Source: Struthidea cinerea (lineage: Eukaryota > Chordata > Aves > Passeriformes > Corcoracidae). Taken from it: 64,000 nucleotides of DNA. Made by a program: the position numbers and the translations under genes. The stretch is taken from NCBI GenBank assembly GCA_013397865.1, contig VZTI01004086.1, positions 92,026 through 156,025 of the forward strand, written 5' to 3'. This document shows, one piece after another, positions 11,501 to 23,500 of the stretch (position 1 is the stretch's first letter; each line of letters starts with the position of its first letter). Under the pieces are notes generated by a model. It made no database searches. It saw only the letters and a list, made by a program, of their open reading frames with translations, and had not been told where the DNA came from.

Positions 11501-14500
11501 TCCGTGCCGGGTTTGGGACTGACCCCGGAGCGCCCCGGTGGCGGAGAGGGGGCAGGAGGGGATGTGAGGGAGCGTGCAGGGTTTGTTTTTGCCCTTTTCC
11601 CCCGTTTGTGGCCCAGCAGGGAGGGGGTCCGGCCTGTGGAGCCCTGTGCCGGCTGCGGTGGGCACCGCGGCTGCTGGGCCGCAGCCTCTTCCCTGGGCTG
11701 CTGCTTCCTCCTCCTTCGGGGGAGGATTTATCCACATCTAGGAAATTCAGCCGAAAACTTGGCCTTGAGGGCAGAGTCCTGCTGCCACCACGGCTTTTGG
11801 CACCTGATTTCCCCCCAGACATGCAAAGTCGGGAGGGTTTTTAAATGATGAGGTTTTAAAGAACCTCTGAAGAGCCAGGTGGGAATTTGGGGCTGCGGGT
11901 GACTGGCAGTGACACCTTAGGCAGGATTTGGGGTTTGCAGAGGGGAGCTGGGGCTGCTCAGAGCTCCCTGATGTCCAGCTGGTGGCTTTGGGGCCACGAA
12001 GGGCCCTTCACACCTGATCACCAATTAAGTTCTGTCGCTGATACTTTGCCAGCGTTTAGAAGCTCCTTTTTTTTTTTCCCCTTTTAAAAAAAATTTTTCA
12101 TTTTTTATATTTTGTTTTCCTTCTTAGTTATTTTTTCCCCTGACAGTAATTAAAAGTGAAATTGTACATTTCTTGACAGACTCTTGCACATATGGAGAGT
12201 TTGCATTTAAACGTGCCTCTTTCAGTCATACAGATTTTGGGTGCTCTTTTTTGTTATTTATTTATTTTCCGCCGGAATTTTCCCCCGGCGCTCAGCCCCA
12301 GCCTCTGCCTCGCCATGTTCTTCCCGAGCCTCATCATCCCGCTGGCTCTGGGGCACGAGGCAGCGCGGGGCGAGGAGGGTCCCGGCCCCGTGGCTTCGTT
12401 TGGTGCTGCGTTAATTAATGCCGGGCTCCGCGTGGGGAGCGCAGCCGTAAATTAGTGGGACTCGCTCGGAGCTGGCGCCGGGCCAGAGAACAAAGTCACT
12501 GCAACTCCACGAGAGGCTGTGGGAGGAAAAGCTGGAGGAGGAGGAGGAGAAGGGAGGGAAGATGGGAATGAAATGAGGCCGCCCAAGCCCGGTCCCCTTT
12601 TGTTCGGTGTTGTTTCTCCGTGTCCCGAACGGAGACATTGCCTCCTCTCCAGCTGCTGCTGCAGATGTGCAGGGATGGCTTCAGCTCTTCCCGGGGACAG
12701 GAGGGTCCCTTCCTCCCCAGATTCTTGGGAATAAACTGAGAGGGAACGGCGGGGAAGGTCTGAGGGTGGGAGTGAGCTCACGGCTTCCCTGCCGCGGAGA
12801 CACGAGTGGCCTGGAAATAAATGTGTCGGGATTGAAGGGGTTGCTCGGCCTCTTCGCTCCGTGGGGTTTTGGAGCCAGAAAACATCTGCAGCAACACGGG
12901 GTGTTTAGGGCACGGGAAGGGAGGGAACGGTGTCAGGGAGTCTCTTGTCTCGCCTGTTTCTTGCTGAGAATTCCTTGTCCTGTCTGTGTCTGTGGGGCTG
13001 CTCGTTGGGATCCCCTTGCTCTGCTTCCCATTCCTCTTCTTCAGCTTCTTATGCTCTAAAAGGAAAAATTGCCCTAAAGCAGGAAAAAATGGCCCTAAAC
13101 CAAGAAAAACCTGCCCTAAAGCAGGCAAAATGGCCCTAAGCCGGGTGTTTCGTGTGTCAGGGATGGGTTTTGCAGAGCTGTGTCCCCGTGGCGCGGTGAG
13201 ACACAGCCCGAGGACACCCTCAGGCCCAGGACACACCTGGGTGGCCTCAGGTGCTGCCATGGGTGACCTCGCAGAGCCTCTGGCACCCCAGTGCAGGCCC
13301 CAGCAGGGAACATCTGGCCAGATGTGCTGGGCCAGGCTGCCCTGAGCCTCGGGGGGACAGCGGCCACCAGCCCCAGCTCGTAACCCCAGCAGAGTTTGTG
13401 CAGCTCGGGGTGTGACACCAACAAAGACTGATTGATTAATTAATTAATTAAAATAAATCCCAGGCTCCCAAACAGGAGCAGAGTGCTCCCAGGTGTCTCT
13501 GCTCTCCTCAGATGTCCCAGTGGGATTTTTTTCCTGGTGCTCCAAATGGGGAATGTGCCAAAGGAAAATGAGAAACCACCCGTTCACTGCCAGCAGTGAT
13601 GACTTTGAACTCTTCTTGCCTTCGTGCAGTGTTTGTGTTTCCCTCCAGAAATATTCCTGGATTCAGGAACTGTTTGGGATTTAATGGGATCTTTGGGCAC
13701 TGCCAGCTGCCAGGGGATTTTCAGGGTGTGTTACGAGCAGTGATTAAAGGTGCAGAACTTCCAGGGGCAGCGACATCAGCCAATGCCACCCCTGGAAAAC
13801 GGAGGGGCAGGAGGCTGATAATGACTGGGATGAAATAAAGCCAGAAATGAGGATAATTTAAGAAATCAGCTTGGCTGTTTGCATGCCTGGAGAAGCACGG
13901 AGGGCAAACCGGGACTGCTTTAATAATGAGGGAATCTCTCCTCTTGCAGGTTGTTGGTCTTCTCCTGCCCAACCAGACGCTGGCCTCCACTGTGTTTTGG
14001 CAGGTAACGCTCCTTGGGAAGGGTGGGAATGTGGGCAGGGAAAAGCTGAGTTCTGCCTGGCGGACAAACTGGGGGTGCCCATCCCGCCCTGGCCGTGCTC
14101 CAGGGACAGGACGTGGCTGGGTGCCTTTAGGGAAGGGGCTGTAAACAAACCTTGGCTCCAGTGTTCACCCCACACCTGCCGGGTCCGCGGCAAGGGAGAG
14201 GCAGAACGGGCCAGAACCAGAATTCAGCTTTTTGGAGCCGTTTTGTCAATGGTCAATGGAGATGCTGGTCCTAAACTCACCCATCTGCCTTTTGGAGGAC
14301 CGGGAGTTGGGATCTTCCTTGGGGAAATTCGCGTTGGAAGGGCAGCATCTGTGCAGGGCTGGGAATGGCACGCCCGGGAGTTTTGGGAGTAGGTGTGCAT
14401 GGCAAAGCCCAGGACCTCTGCATTCGGCCTGCTGCAGGAGCTTTGGGGGAACATGATCTGTGTGTGGGGAGGTGCTGGTGTAATTCCCCATGGAAATTCG

Positions 14501-17500
14501 GGGAATTAGGAGTAAGGGGAGGAAGCAGGCACGGGAAGGAGAGATCCATAGTAAACACACCACAAGTGTGATTCCACTGCCAGCTGAAACGAAGGAACGA
14601 GTTATTTTCAGCCTCCTTTTTAGTGGCAAATGCCTTTTTATTGTCTGCAGTGTGAGCGGGGATAGAGAGCTCTGCAGTCAGGGAGGCTCCGAGCAGAGTG
14701 GGATCTTCCTGGAGCATCAGGAAGGCGGCGGAGCCGGGAGCACAGCAGGACACACCAGGAATTGTGGCCTGGTGGGTTGGGCTGGGAGCTGTCCCAGGTG
14801 GCTTCACCTGCTGGGGACATCCTGAGTCACTCAGGGGCTTGAAGGCCACTCGCCTTCCCTGTTTAGGGACATCTGGGATGGAATCCCAGACTCGTTTGGG
14901 GTGGGAAGGGACCTTAAAGCCCATCCCATTCCACCCGAGGTGGGCAGGGACACCTCCCACTATCCCAGGGTGCTCTAAGCCCCATCCAGCCTGGCCTCGG
15001 ACACTTCCAGGGATGGGGCAGCCCCGGCTGCTCTGCTCCAGTGCCAGTTTAATGCCCTCTGTATCCATACGCTGGGACATCTGCTCATCTCCTGCTTCTC
15101 AGAAGCCTCCCATGACCCTCTGGGAGCCTTTGGAGCTCAGGAAATGACTGCTGGAATGGTGGCTGGGCTTCCTGCTGCATCCTGCCTGCAGACGGATGTG
15201 ATCAGGAGGAATTTCTTCACATCAAGGGTGCTCAGGCCTTGGCAGGGGCTGCCCGGGGAGGTTTGGAGTCCCCATCCCTGGAGGTGTCCGAGGAAGGCCT
15301 GGAGGTGGCACTCAGGGCTCTGGGCTGGGGACGAGGTGGGGATTGGGCACAGCTGGGACTCAGTGACCTTGGAGGGATTTTCCAAGCTCAGGGATCCTGG
15401 GATTCTGTGAAAATAAAACCCAACAGCACTGGGGGGGATCAGGCCAGGAGAGGAGGTGCCCTTGCAGCATCCAGGGAAGCAGAGCTGCCCTCGGGGCACC
15501 GGGTACCTTGGAATTTCCATCCTTCCCTTTGAAGGGCATCGAATCAGGCCTAGACCCTGCCCCAGCGAGGTGTTGAGCTGGGAGCAGCCCGAAGGCAGAT
15601 GATTTTTCCCGCAGAACTCCCAGAACCACGGATTCTGTTGGGTTTGTGCGGCCGCGCTGACGCCGTGTCTCCTCTGTCCTTGCAGTGGTTGAACCAGAGC
15701 CACAACGCGTGTGTGAACTATGCAAACCGCAACGCGAGCAAGGTGAGCACGGCTGGGAGCCAGCTGAGGGCACGGCCCTGCGGCCCCTCCGCCAGGGAGA
15801 CACAAATCCCGGCCCTGCCCTGTCCGTGGAACCCCCGGAGTGGGCACTGAGGGGTTTCCAGACTGGCCATTCTCCCGCATTTAAACTCGGTGTAACCGGC
15901 ACGAGGATCTGGGAGTCGCTCGAGGCACGGAAACGGGGCTTAGGGCCTCGGAGCTGAACCAGTGCAGGGTCCTGACTGGTCTGCAGTGGTTTAACTGGGA
16001 TCTAAAAGCACAGAGCAGAACGGGCCCTGGGTTTGGGGGAGCAGGAGGAAGCTCCATGATCCCAGTGCCAGCTCCCAAGGATTCCGTACGCGCTGGCTGC
16101 AGTGGGAAGTGCTGGGGCTGTGCCTGGGACGTGGAGGGAGGTGCTGGGACTGCTCCTGCTCCCCTCCTTGGTGGGGCTGCTCCTGCTGCCATCCTTCTCC
16201 TCAGCCTCCATTCATCCCGTGTTGGGATGTGGGAAGCGGAGCTGGAACCCATCCAGCTCATTGAGAGAACATTTCACAGACAAAATATTGACTGTGGCGA
16301 GTTTGGGGTTCAGCACTCGAGGGTAGAAATGCTAATTTGGTGCCATTTGCTGAATTTCACTCACATCCCTCCTTTGAGCTGCTATTATTATAATTTTCTG
16401 ATGCCAATTAATTTTCCATTCCCTTTAACCTCGCTCAGGAAGCCACAGCTTCCCTCGCTTTTGCCTCTCGGGATGACAGACCGTGTGTCACAGAACAATA
16501 TGACAAAATTAAACCTGTCTCTGCTTTGAAACAAACAAACCAAAAACTAAACAAACAAACAAAAAGGGGGGGAAAAATGGGTTGTATATTAATAACCAGA
16601 AGTTTGTTTATTGAAAATATGTTTTGTTTTTCTTTCCAAAGCCTTCTCCGACATCCAAGTTCATCCAGGGCTACTTGGGAGCTGTCATAAGTGCTGTCTC
16701 AATAGCAGTGGGTAACTCTTTATATCTCTGGATTTCTTGAGTAAGGAGCTGCTTGGGAGATGTTTTTTGGGTTCCAAGCACGTTTACATCTTTTGGTTGG
16801 CTCAGTTCAGTCCTGCTGACCAGCGAATGCTGCCGCCCGAGTGTGCCTGTCCCTGCATGCCCAAGCTTTCCACCACAATTCCAGCACCTCCTGCGCCGCG
16901 GCTGTGCTGCTCTGTGAACTCCGACTCTCCCCTCGTGCGTTAATTGGTGGTGAATTAATTAGCCACGGCCAGATTAGGGACCTCGAGGCTGCAGGGTCCT
17001 GGGTGGCAGCTGGGGAGAGGCAGGGTTCTGGAATGTTCTCCGGGGGGGTTGGCACCTTGATCCCCAGTGCTGGGAATTGCAGCTTTCCCTGTGGGCGTGT
17101 GTCAGGCTGGAGATGGTGTTCAGGCCATGGCACGGGATCCTGGAATCCTGGTTTGGGATGGAAGGGACCTTAAGGATCATCCCATCCCACCCCTGCCATG
17201 GCAGGGACACCTCCCACTGTCCCAGGCTGCTCCAGCCTGGCCTTGGACACTGCCAGGGATCCAGGGGCAGCCACAGCTGCTCTGGGAATTCCAGCCCAGC
17301 CTCTCCCCACCCTCCCAGCCAGCAATTCCTTCCCAAGATCCCAGCCCAAGCTCCCCTTTCCCAGTGGGAAGCCATTCCCTGGGTCCTGTCCCTCCAGGCC
17401 TTGGCCCCAGTCCCTCTCCAGCTCTCCTGGAGCCCCTTCAGGCCCTGCAAGGGGCTCGGAGCTCTCCCTGGAGCCTTCCCTTCTCCAGGGGAACATTCCC

Positions 17501-20500
17501 AGCTCTCCCAGCCTGGCTCCAGAGCAGAGGGGCTCCAGCCCTGCAGCAGCTCCGGGGCCTCCTCTGAAGCTGTGTGTGAAATAATCTGTGAGAGAGGAGC
17601 TTTTAACGTTCCTAAAATCATGGTCTTGTGGATTTTAATATCCCATTCCCAGGAGCACAGGCTGACATCAGGAGCAGGACCAGCTCATCCCAAAGGGGCA
17701 GGAACAGTTTTGAGGAGCAACTTGGGGAAGTTTTTCCTTACGCTGGGTTTTCCAATGAGCCTCAGAACTGAGTGGCTGAACCTTTTCCTTTGGATCATTA
17801 GAGATCCCACAGCACCTGGTATTTTTTCCTCTGGCCAAGACATTTTCCCATTTTCTCAGGTCCCAGGGGGTTTGCTCTTGCTCCTTGTGCAGCTGCCAGA
17901 CCATTTTCCGAAGGGTGTGGAGTTGTTGAAGTGCCTTGAGGTTTTGAGGGAGCACTGCCCATTTTATGGGATACAGCTGTGCTCCCGTTCCCTCTGCTGT
18001 CCCTTCCTGCAGACTCACCCTGAGCTCCCAGCCCAGCCTGGCCCCCCTGAGCTCCGTCACCTGACAGAGCCGTGCCCGCTTTTCCAGCTGAACTTTAACC
18101 CCAATCCCCACCCCAACAACCTCAATGCTTCGGTTTTCCATCCACAGCTCCCTGGGGAAGCGTGGGATGGCTTCACTGACCTCCTCAGTGCTTAGGCCAG
18201 CATTTTTGTCATCTTGTGAATCCCCGAGGTCACTCTCCCCAGCTGGACGTGCTGCTGCCACTCACACCCCGCCTTCCAACCCTGGCACGCTGCGGCGCTG
18301 CCGAGTCCCTGGTTTTGGCATTAATGCTCCTCTCCCTCTTGGAACAGGGGCAGATTAGAGGGGCAGCACACACGGACAAGGATCTTGGCAGAGTTGGGGC
18401 CCCCGAGAAGCCGGGAGGCTTTGGTAAGGAACCCCTGGAGCATGGAGGTGTCCGTGCTGGGACAGCTGATGCAGGGCTTGGGAATCTTTAATTCCTTGGG
18501 CTGGCTCGGCTCCTGCAGAGCAGCTGGAGCAGAAGGGCACGTCCAGAGTGCAGATGGGACCATCAGGGTGCTGTGAGAACACCCCGGGAAAGGAGGCGTG
18601 AGAAGCTCCATGAGATTTGTAGGTGATAAATTTGGGGCATTTCAGCCCATCGCAGGGGGGAGCTGCTGCCTCCTCGGAGGTGCCACGGTGTCCCCCCAGA
18701 CTGGGATCCCACTGGGAAGCCCTGGGGCTGTGTAATAGCAGGGGGTTGGGGCTGTGGTGCTCGGGGGGTCAGCACAGTGCTGCAGGGAGAGGCAGGAGCT
18801 TTCCGTGGATCCATGGATGGTGTGGGGTGGAGAAGGGCAAAAACCTTGGTGGGTTCTTCTCCTTCCTGATGTTGGAAGGAGGTTTTCCTCCACGTGAAAT
18901 ACGAAGGGCAGCAGCCTTCAACGGTGCTTTGTCCTGATGTTGGAACGTTTTCCTCCAAGTGGAGCATGAAGGGCAGCAGCCTTTAGAGGTGCTTTTTCCT
19001 CCACATGGAGCTGAAGGAGAGCAGCCTTTAAAGGTTCTCCTTCCTGATGTTGGAAGCTTTTTCCTCTACCTGGAGCACGAAGGGCAGCAGCCTTCACAGG
19101 TTCTTCTCCTTCCTGATGTTGGAAGGGTCTCCTCCAGGCAGAGCAGGAAGGGCAGCAGCCTTCACAGGTTCTTCTCCTTCCTGACCTGGGAAGGTTTTCC
19201 CCACGTGGAATATGAAGGGCAGCAGCCTTCAGAGGTGCTTTTCCCTGATGTTGGGAGGTTCTCCTCTACATGGAGCACAAAGGGCAGCAGCCTTTAGAGG
19301 TTCTTCTCCTTCCTGATGTTGAAGGCCTCCACTCCTCCCCAGTGGAGCAGGCAGTGGCATGGGGGGTGCACGATGAGGTCGCTGTGCCCCGGTGTCCCCA
19401 CAGACGTTCCAGCTGGGAACACTCCTGATGTGTGTGCCACTGTGGGATGTCGTGTCCTGAAATCCCTCACAATTCCCAACAGCCTGGAGAAACCCCTGCA
19501 GAGCAGGGAGGGGTTTGGGTATGGGGTCAGTCACTGGAGCGAGCCCGTTCCCTGGCTGCAGTTGGAGAAGAGCAGAGAGGGCAGAGCACTGGGTTTGTGA
19601 CTCTGCTTCCCACTGGCCTCGCCCTCCGTGTCCCCTCCTCCGTGTCCTTACACCGGGGACGAGCAGATTTTGGCCTCTTTGCCTTGCAGTTAAACGCGAA
19701 GTCTTGGGAAATCTTTGCAAATATCCAGATTTTTCTTCCCATTTTAGAGAGAGAGGAATTGCTACAGCCACAGCTCCTGGTTTCCAGCTCCACGGGAGGA
19801 ATTTGGGGAGGAGTCAATATTTGTTTATTCCATATTTTCCCCCCCAACATTCCCCTTCCTCTCCACCTACTCCCATCCCAACCCAAGTCACAGCACAGCT
19901 TCGTGCAGGGAGAGCTGTGCCAGCTCCAGAATTCCATCCCTTCTCCTGTGCATGACTCGGGTGAAGGAGTCGCTGGAAATAAGGCTGGGAAAGGTGTTTG
20001 GGTTGGAACAGATCCCAAAGCCCATCCCATCCCACCCCTGCCATGGGCAGGGGCACCTCCCACTATCCCAGGTGGATCCAAGCCCCAGTGTCCAGCCTGG
20101 CCTTGGGCACTGCCAGGGATCCAGGGGCAGCCACAGCTGCTCTGGGAATTCCATCCTCTAAAATCTGTTTCTTTTTCTACGATTGTAGTTTATTTTTATC
20201 CCCCTCTCCCCCACCCCAGCCTCTCTCCTGCCTTTTCTTTTGCTCCCTCATTTTACTGCAGTTCTGAACAGAGTGATAATGTCATTTTTCCCCCAAACAA
20301 TTGAGTGGATTCCTGGGATTAGGCTCCAATTCCTGATATCTGGCTGCTGTTCATGCTGGTGGTGGATGAAGTGCAATTAATACCAGCTGGTTTTCCTAAA
20401 CAAGGCAAACAAAGGCGGGGAGAAGTAAAAAGACTTGAGAAAGACCAAGCGTGTTTGAAATGTTTGGAATTTTTTATTCCCCCAGTATTCCAGTGCCAAG

Positions 20501-23500
20501 AGCTGCACGGATCAGGGGGGCTGTAATTAGACAGAAACTCTTCCCAGCTGACACACACAAAGTCTTACTCTGCTGTTTTTCACACTTTTAGAAGGTTAAG
20601 GAAGCTGCATGAAGCCGATTTTATTGGTAATGATTGCTTCTTCTATATTGTAATTTTATATATATAATAATTATTGATAATAAGGTTGTTATTATTTATA
20701 GATGGAAATAGGTTTCTTTTGCCCAGGGAAACTGGGGCTGCCCCATCCCTGGAAGTGTCCAAGGCTGGGCTGGAGCAGCCTGGGACAGTGGGAGGTGTCC
20801 CTGCCCATGGCAGGGGAGGAATGAGAGGGGATTTAAGGTCCTTCCCACCCAAACCGTTCCAGGATTTGCTGATTCCCAATTTCAGACCCCAGCTCCATTT
20901 GCTGTGGCGTTGCTGCTCCCTTTTGGTTCTGACCCAGCTCCTCTGGGCTTTGGCCTTAGACTCAAACTTCATTTTGGGGTCAGAAGTGGCTTTTGGGGCT
21001 GTGCCGAAGCACCTGAAGATTGAATCGGCCCCAGCCAAGGACCGTGAGCAGCCATTCCCTGTTTGCTGCATTGCTGCTGGGACCTCTGCTTGGTGGCTGG
21101 TGGGGTTAACCCGGGCTGGCCTCACCTGCAGCCACGGGGTCACTCTCCGGGTCCCTCTGATCCTTCTCCCCGAAGCCTCTCCCATCCTTCCCGTGGGTCT
21201 CCATTGGGATCGGAGCTTTACCCATCAGCTTTTCAATTTCCCCGATCACGGCTGCAAGTTCTGCCAAGAGCAGCTCCAAATCTTGCTCCTTGTGCTGCTG
21301 GAGACCTTGTGGGGACTCTCCAAAGGGTTCTTCCTTTCTGGCAGCACCTTCTGGCCACGTTTCCTGGGGGTTGAGCTCAGCTCCGTGCTCGGGTCAGCCC
21401 CTGCTCGTCCATCCGGTGCCCTGGAGGGGCCGTGGCCATGGGCGCTGCTGGCACTGCCCCTCCCTGGGACAGGATGGGCTCTGAGGAGCCCTGGCAGGGG
21501 CACAGAGCCTGTTTTGGAGCTGCAGCTCGACCAGGAATCACCTCGGTGACAGCCCTGGTGGCACTGAGCTTCCCTCGGGGCAGGGCCTCAGCTCTCCCAC
21601 AGCAGAAGGGGAGCCCAGGCGGGAGTGTGAGCTCAGCCCCGCTGATGTGCAGGGCTGGGGGGTTTGCCCCAATTTCCAAGCTCCCTCCTTCCCCTTCCCA
21701 CCAGACCGGGGTTTGTAACTTCTAACCGGGTTTATTTCAGTGCAGGTTTGGGGTTTCTGGGCTTGTCAGTCAGAGACAAATAAATATTTGGCTCTCACTT
21801 AGCAACCTGAGCTAAATTCTGACAGAAGTAGGTGTTCTGTTGTCTTCTGGGTGAGAGGGAGAAGCGGCTGCAGCCGGGCTGGGGGTTTGGGTTGATCCTG
21901 CACTTCCAATGTGCCTGCTCAGCACCGGGGTGTTCCTTTCCCTTCACCTCCCCAGGTAACCCGGGTTAAAATTCAGATGATTAACGCCATTAATGTCAGC
22001 TCCTAATGACCCCCCTTGGGTTCACTGCTGGCCCTACCGGAGGGTGTTTAAAGCAGCTCTTCACGGGCAGACCCAGAGCTTTTCATTTTGGAAGTACTTT
22101 CTTGCTTCCTGACCCTAAATCCTGGCTCTGGATGAGCCGCTGGAGGTCGGGAACAGCCGCCAGTGGGATTTACTGATGCTCTGGGTTATCCACGGCGAGC
22201 AAAACTGTGAAGGTCTGTGGAGTTCCCCTTGGGTGAGTTCAGAACCAAATTCGGGGAAAACTGGAGAGCAGCAGGACAGTTTTAGTGTCCTGATCTGTTT
22301 GTGCTGGGGCTGGAGCCCCAGGAGCAGCTGAGGGAGCTGGGAAAGGGGCTCAGCCTGGAGAAAAGGAGGATCCAGAGGGATCCTTTTTCCTTTCTGGAAC
22401 TCCCTGACAGGAGGGGGCAGCCGGGGGGGGGTCGGGCTCTGCTCCAGGGGAACAGGGACAGGAGGAGAGGGAACGGCCTCAGGCTGGGCCAGGGCAGGGT
22501 CAGGATGGAAGCAGTGACAGCAATCCCTCTCCTCCCCGTGCCAGCAATCCCATTCCTCCCCGTGCCAGCCATCCCTCTCCTCCCCATGCCATGGGCTCCA
22601 CCATCCCGGGGTTGCTCCTCCTTCCCTTCCCCGCTCCCACTCTGAACTCTCACACACCATTTCTCGCTCTCCTCTCCAGGTGGAGGAGCCCCTGTGGATT
22701 TTTCCAATCCCAGCTCCTTGTTCCCGATAATTGTCTGCGAGGCTGCGCTGACAGCCTGTGAATGGGTGTGATGTCCATAATCAGCCGGGAGAGCTGCAGC
22801 CCTCCCACTGCCTCGGGCCTGGCCTTGCTCGGGCAGCCGGGAGACATTTAGGAGCTGGAGAAGTTGGGAGAGGGATGGGAGGGGATGGAGCGAGGCCTGG
22901 CTCCCTCCTCCATGGGCAGCAGGAGGAAAATCCCGGTGGATCCGGGGAGTTGGTGATAGACTTCTGTTTGAAATGAAGTTTAAGTTCGAAATGAAGTTTA
23001 AGTTCGAAATGAAGCGGTGCCTGGCTCTAAAGTCTGCATCTCTCTGCTCCAAAGCTCCTGTTCCTGCACATCCCCTTCCCTGTTGATTCTCAGATTCCAG
23101 AAGGGACTGGTTGGATCTCTCAGACTGGAAACTCATCCTGGCAATTCCATGGAGCCCAGAAATCACTGGAGCTGTCGCAGCCATTCCCAAAGGCACAGCC
23201 TTGAGCCTTTGGTGCGGTGGGAGACAAGGACATGGGGTTCTCTGGGAATGCCCCCCGTGCCCAGCATCATCCTGCCCCCGGAGTCAGGAGCACCTCGCAG
23301 CTGCTGGGTCCTGCCAAGCCCATCCCTGGCAGTGTCCAAGGCCAGGCTGGACGGGGCTTGGAGCACCCAGGGATAGTGGAAGGTGTCCCTGCCCATGGCA
23401 GCGGTTGGAAGTAGATGATCCTTAAGGTCGCTCCCAACCTGACTTGCTCTGTGATTCCGTGGCTGTCCCCTCCCAAACTCCATGTGCCTCTCTGCTGTTC

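Noticed and set aside
10544..11844. Long open frames on both strands across the 10.9-11.3 kb region
   Set aside because: They run through 384 unknown bases and a GC-rich VNTR.
17077..18195. 372-codon plus-strand open frame
   Set aside because: Its first half is antisense CR1, there is no recognisable domain, and it sits in an intron.
22282..23196. 304-codon minus-strand open frame with NFISNL repeats
   Set aside because: It combines CR1 sequence and an 18-bp tandem repeat and has no family match.
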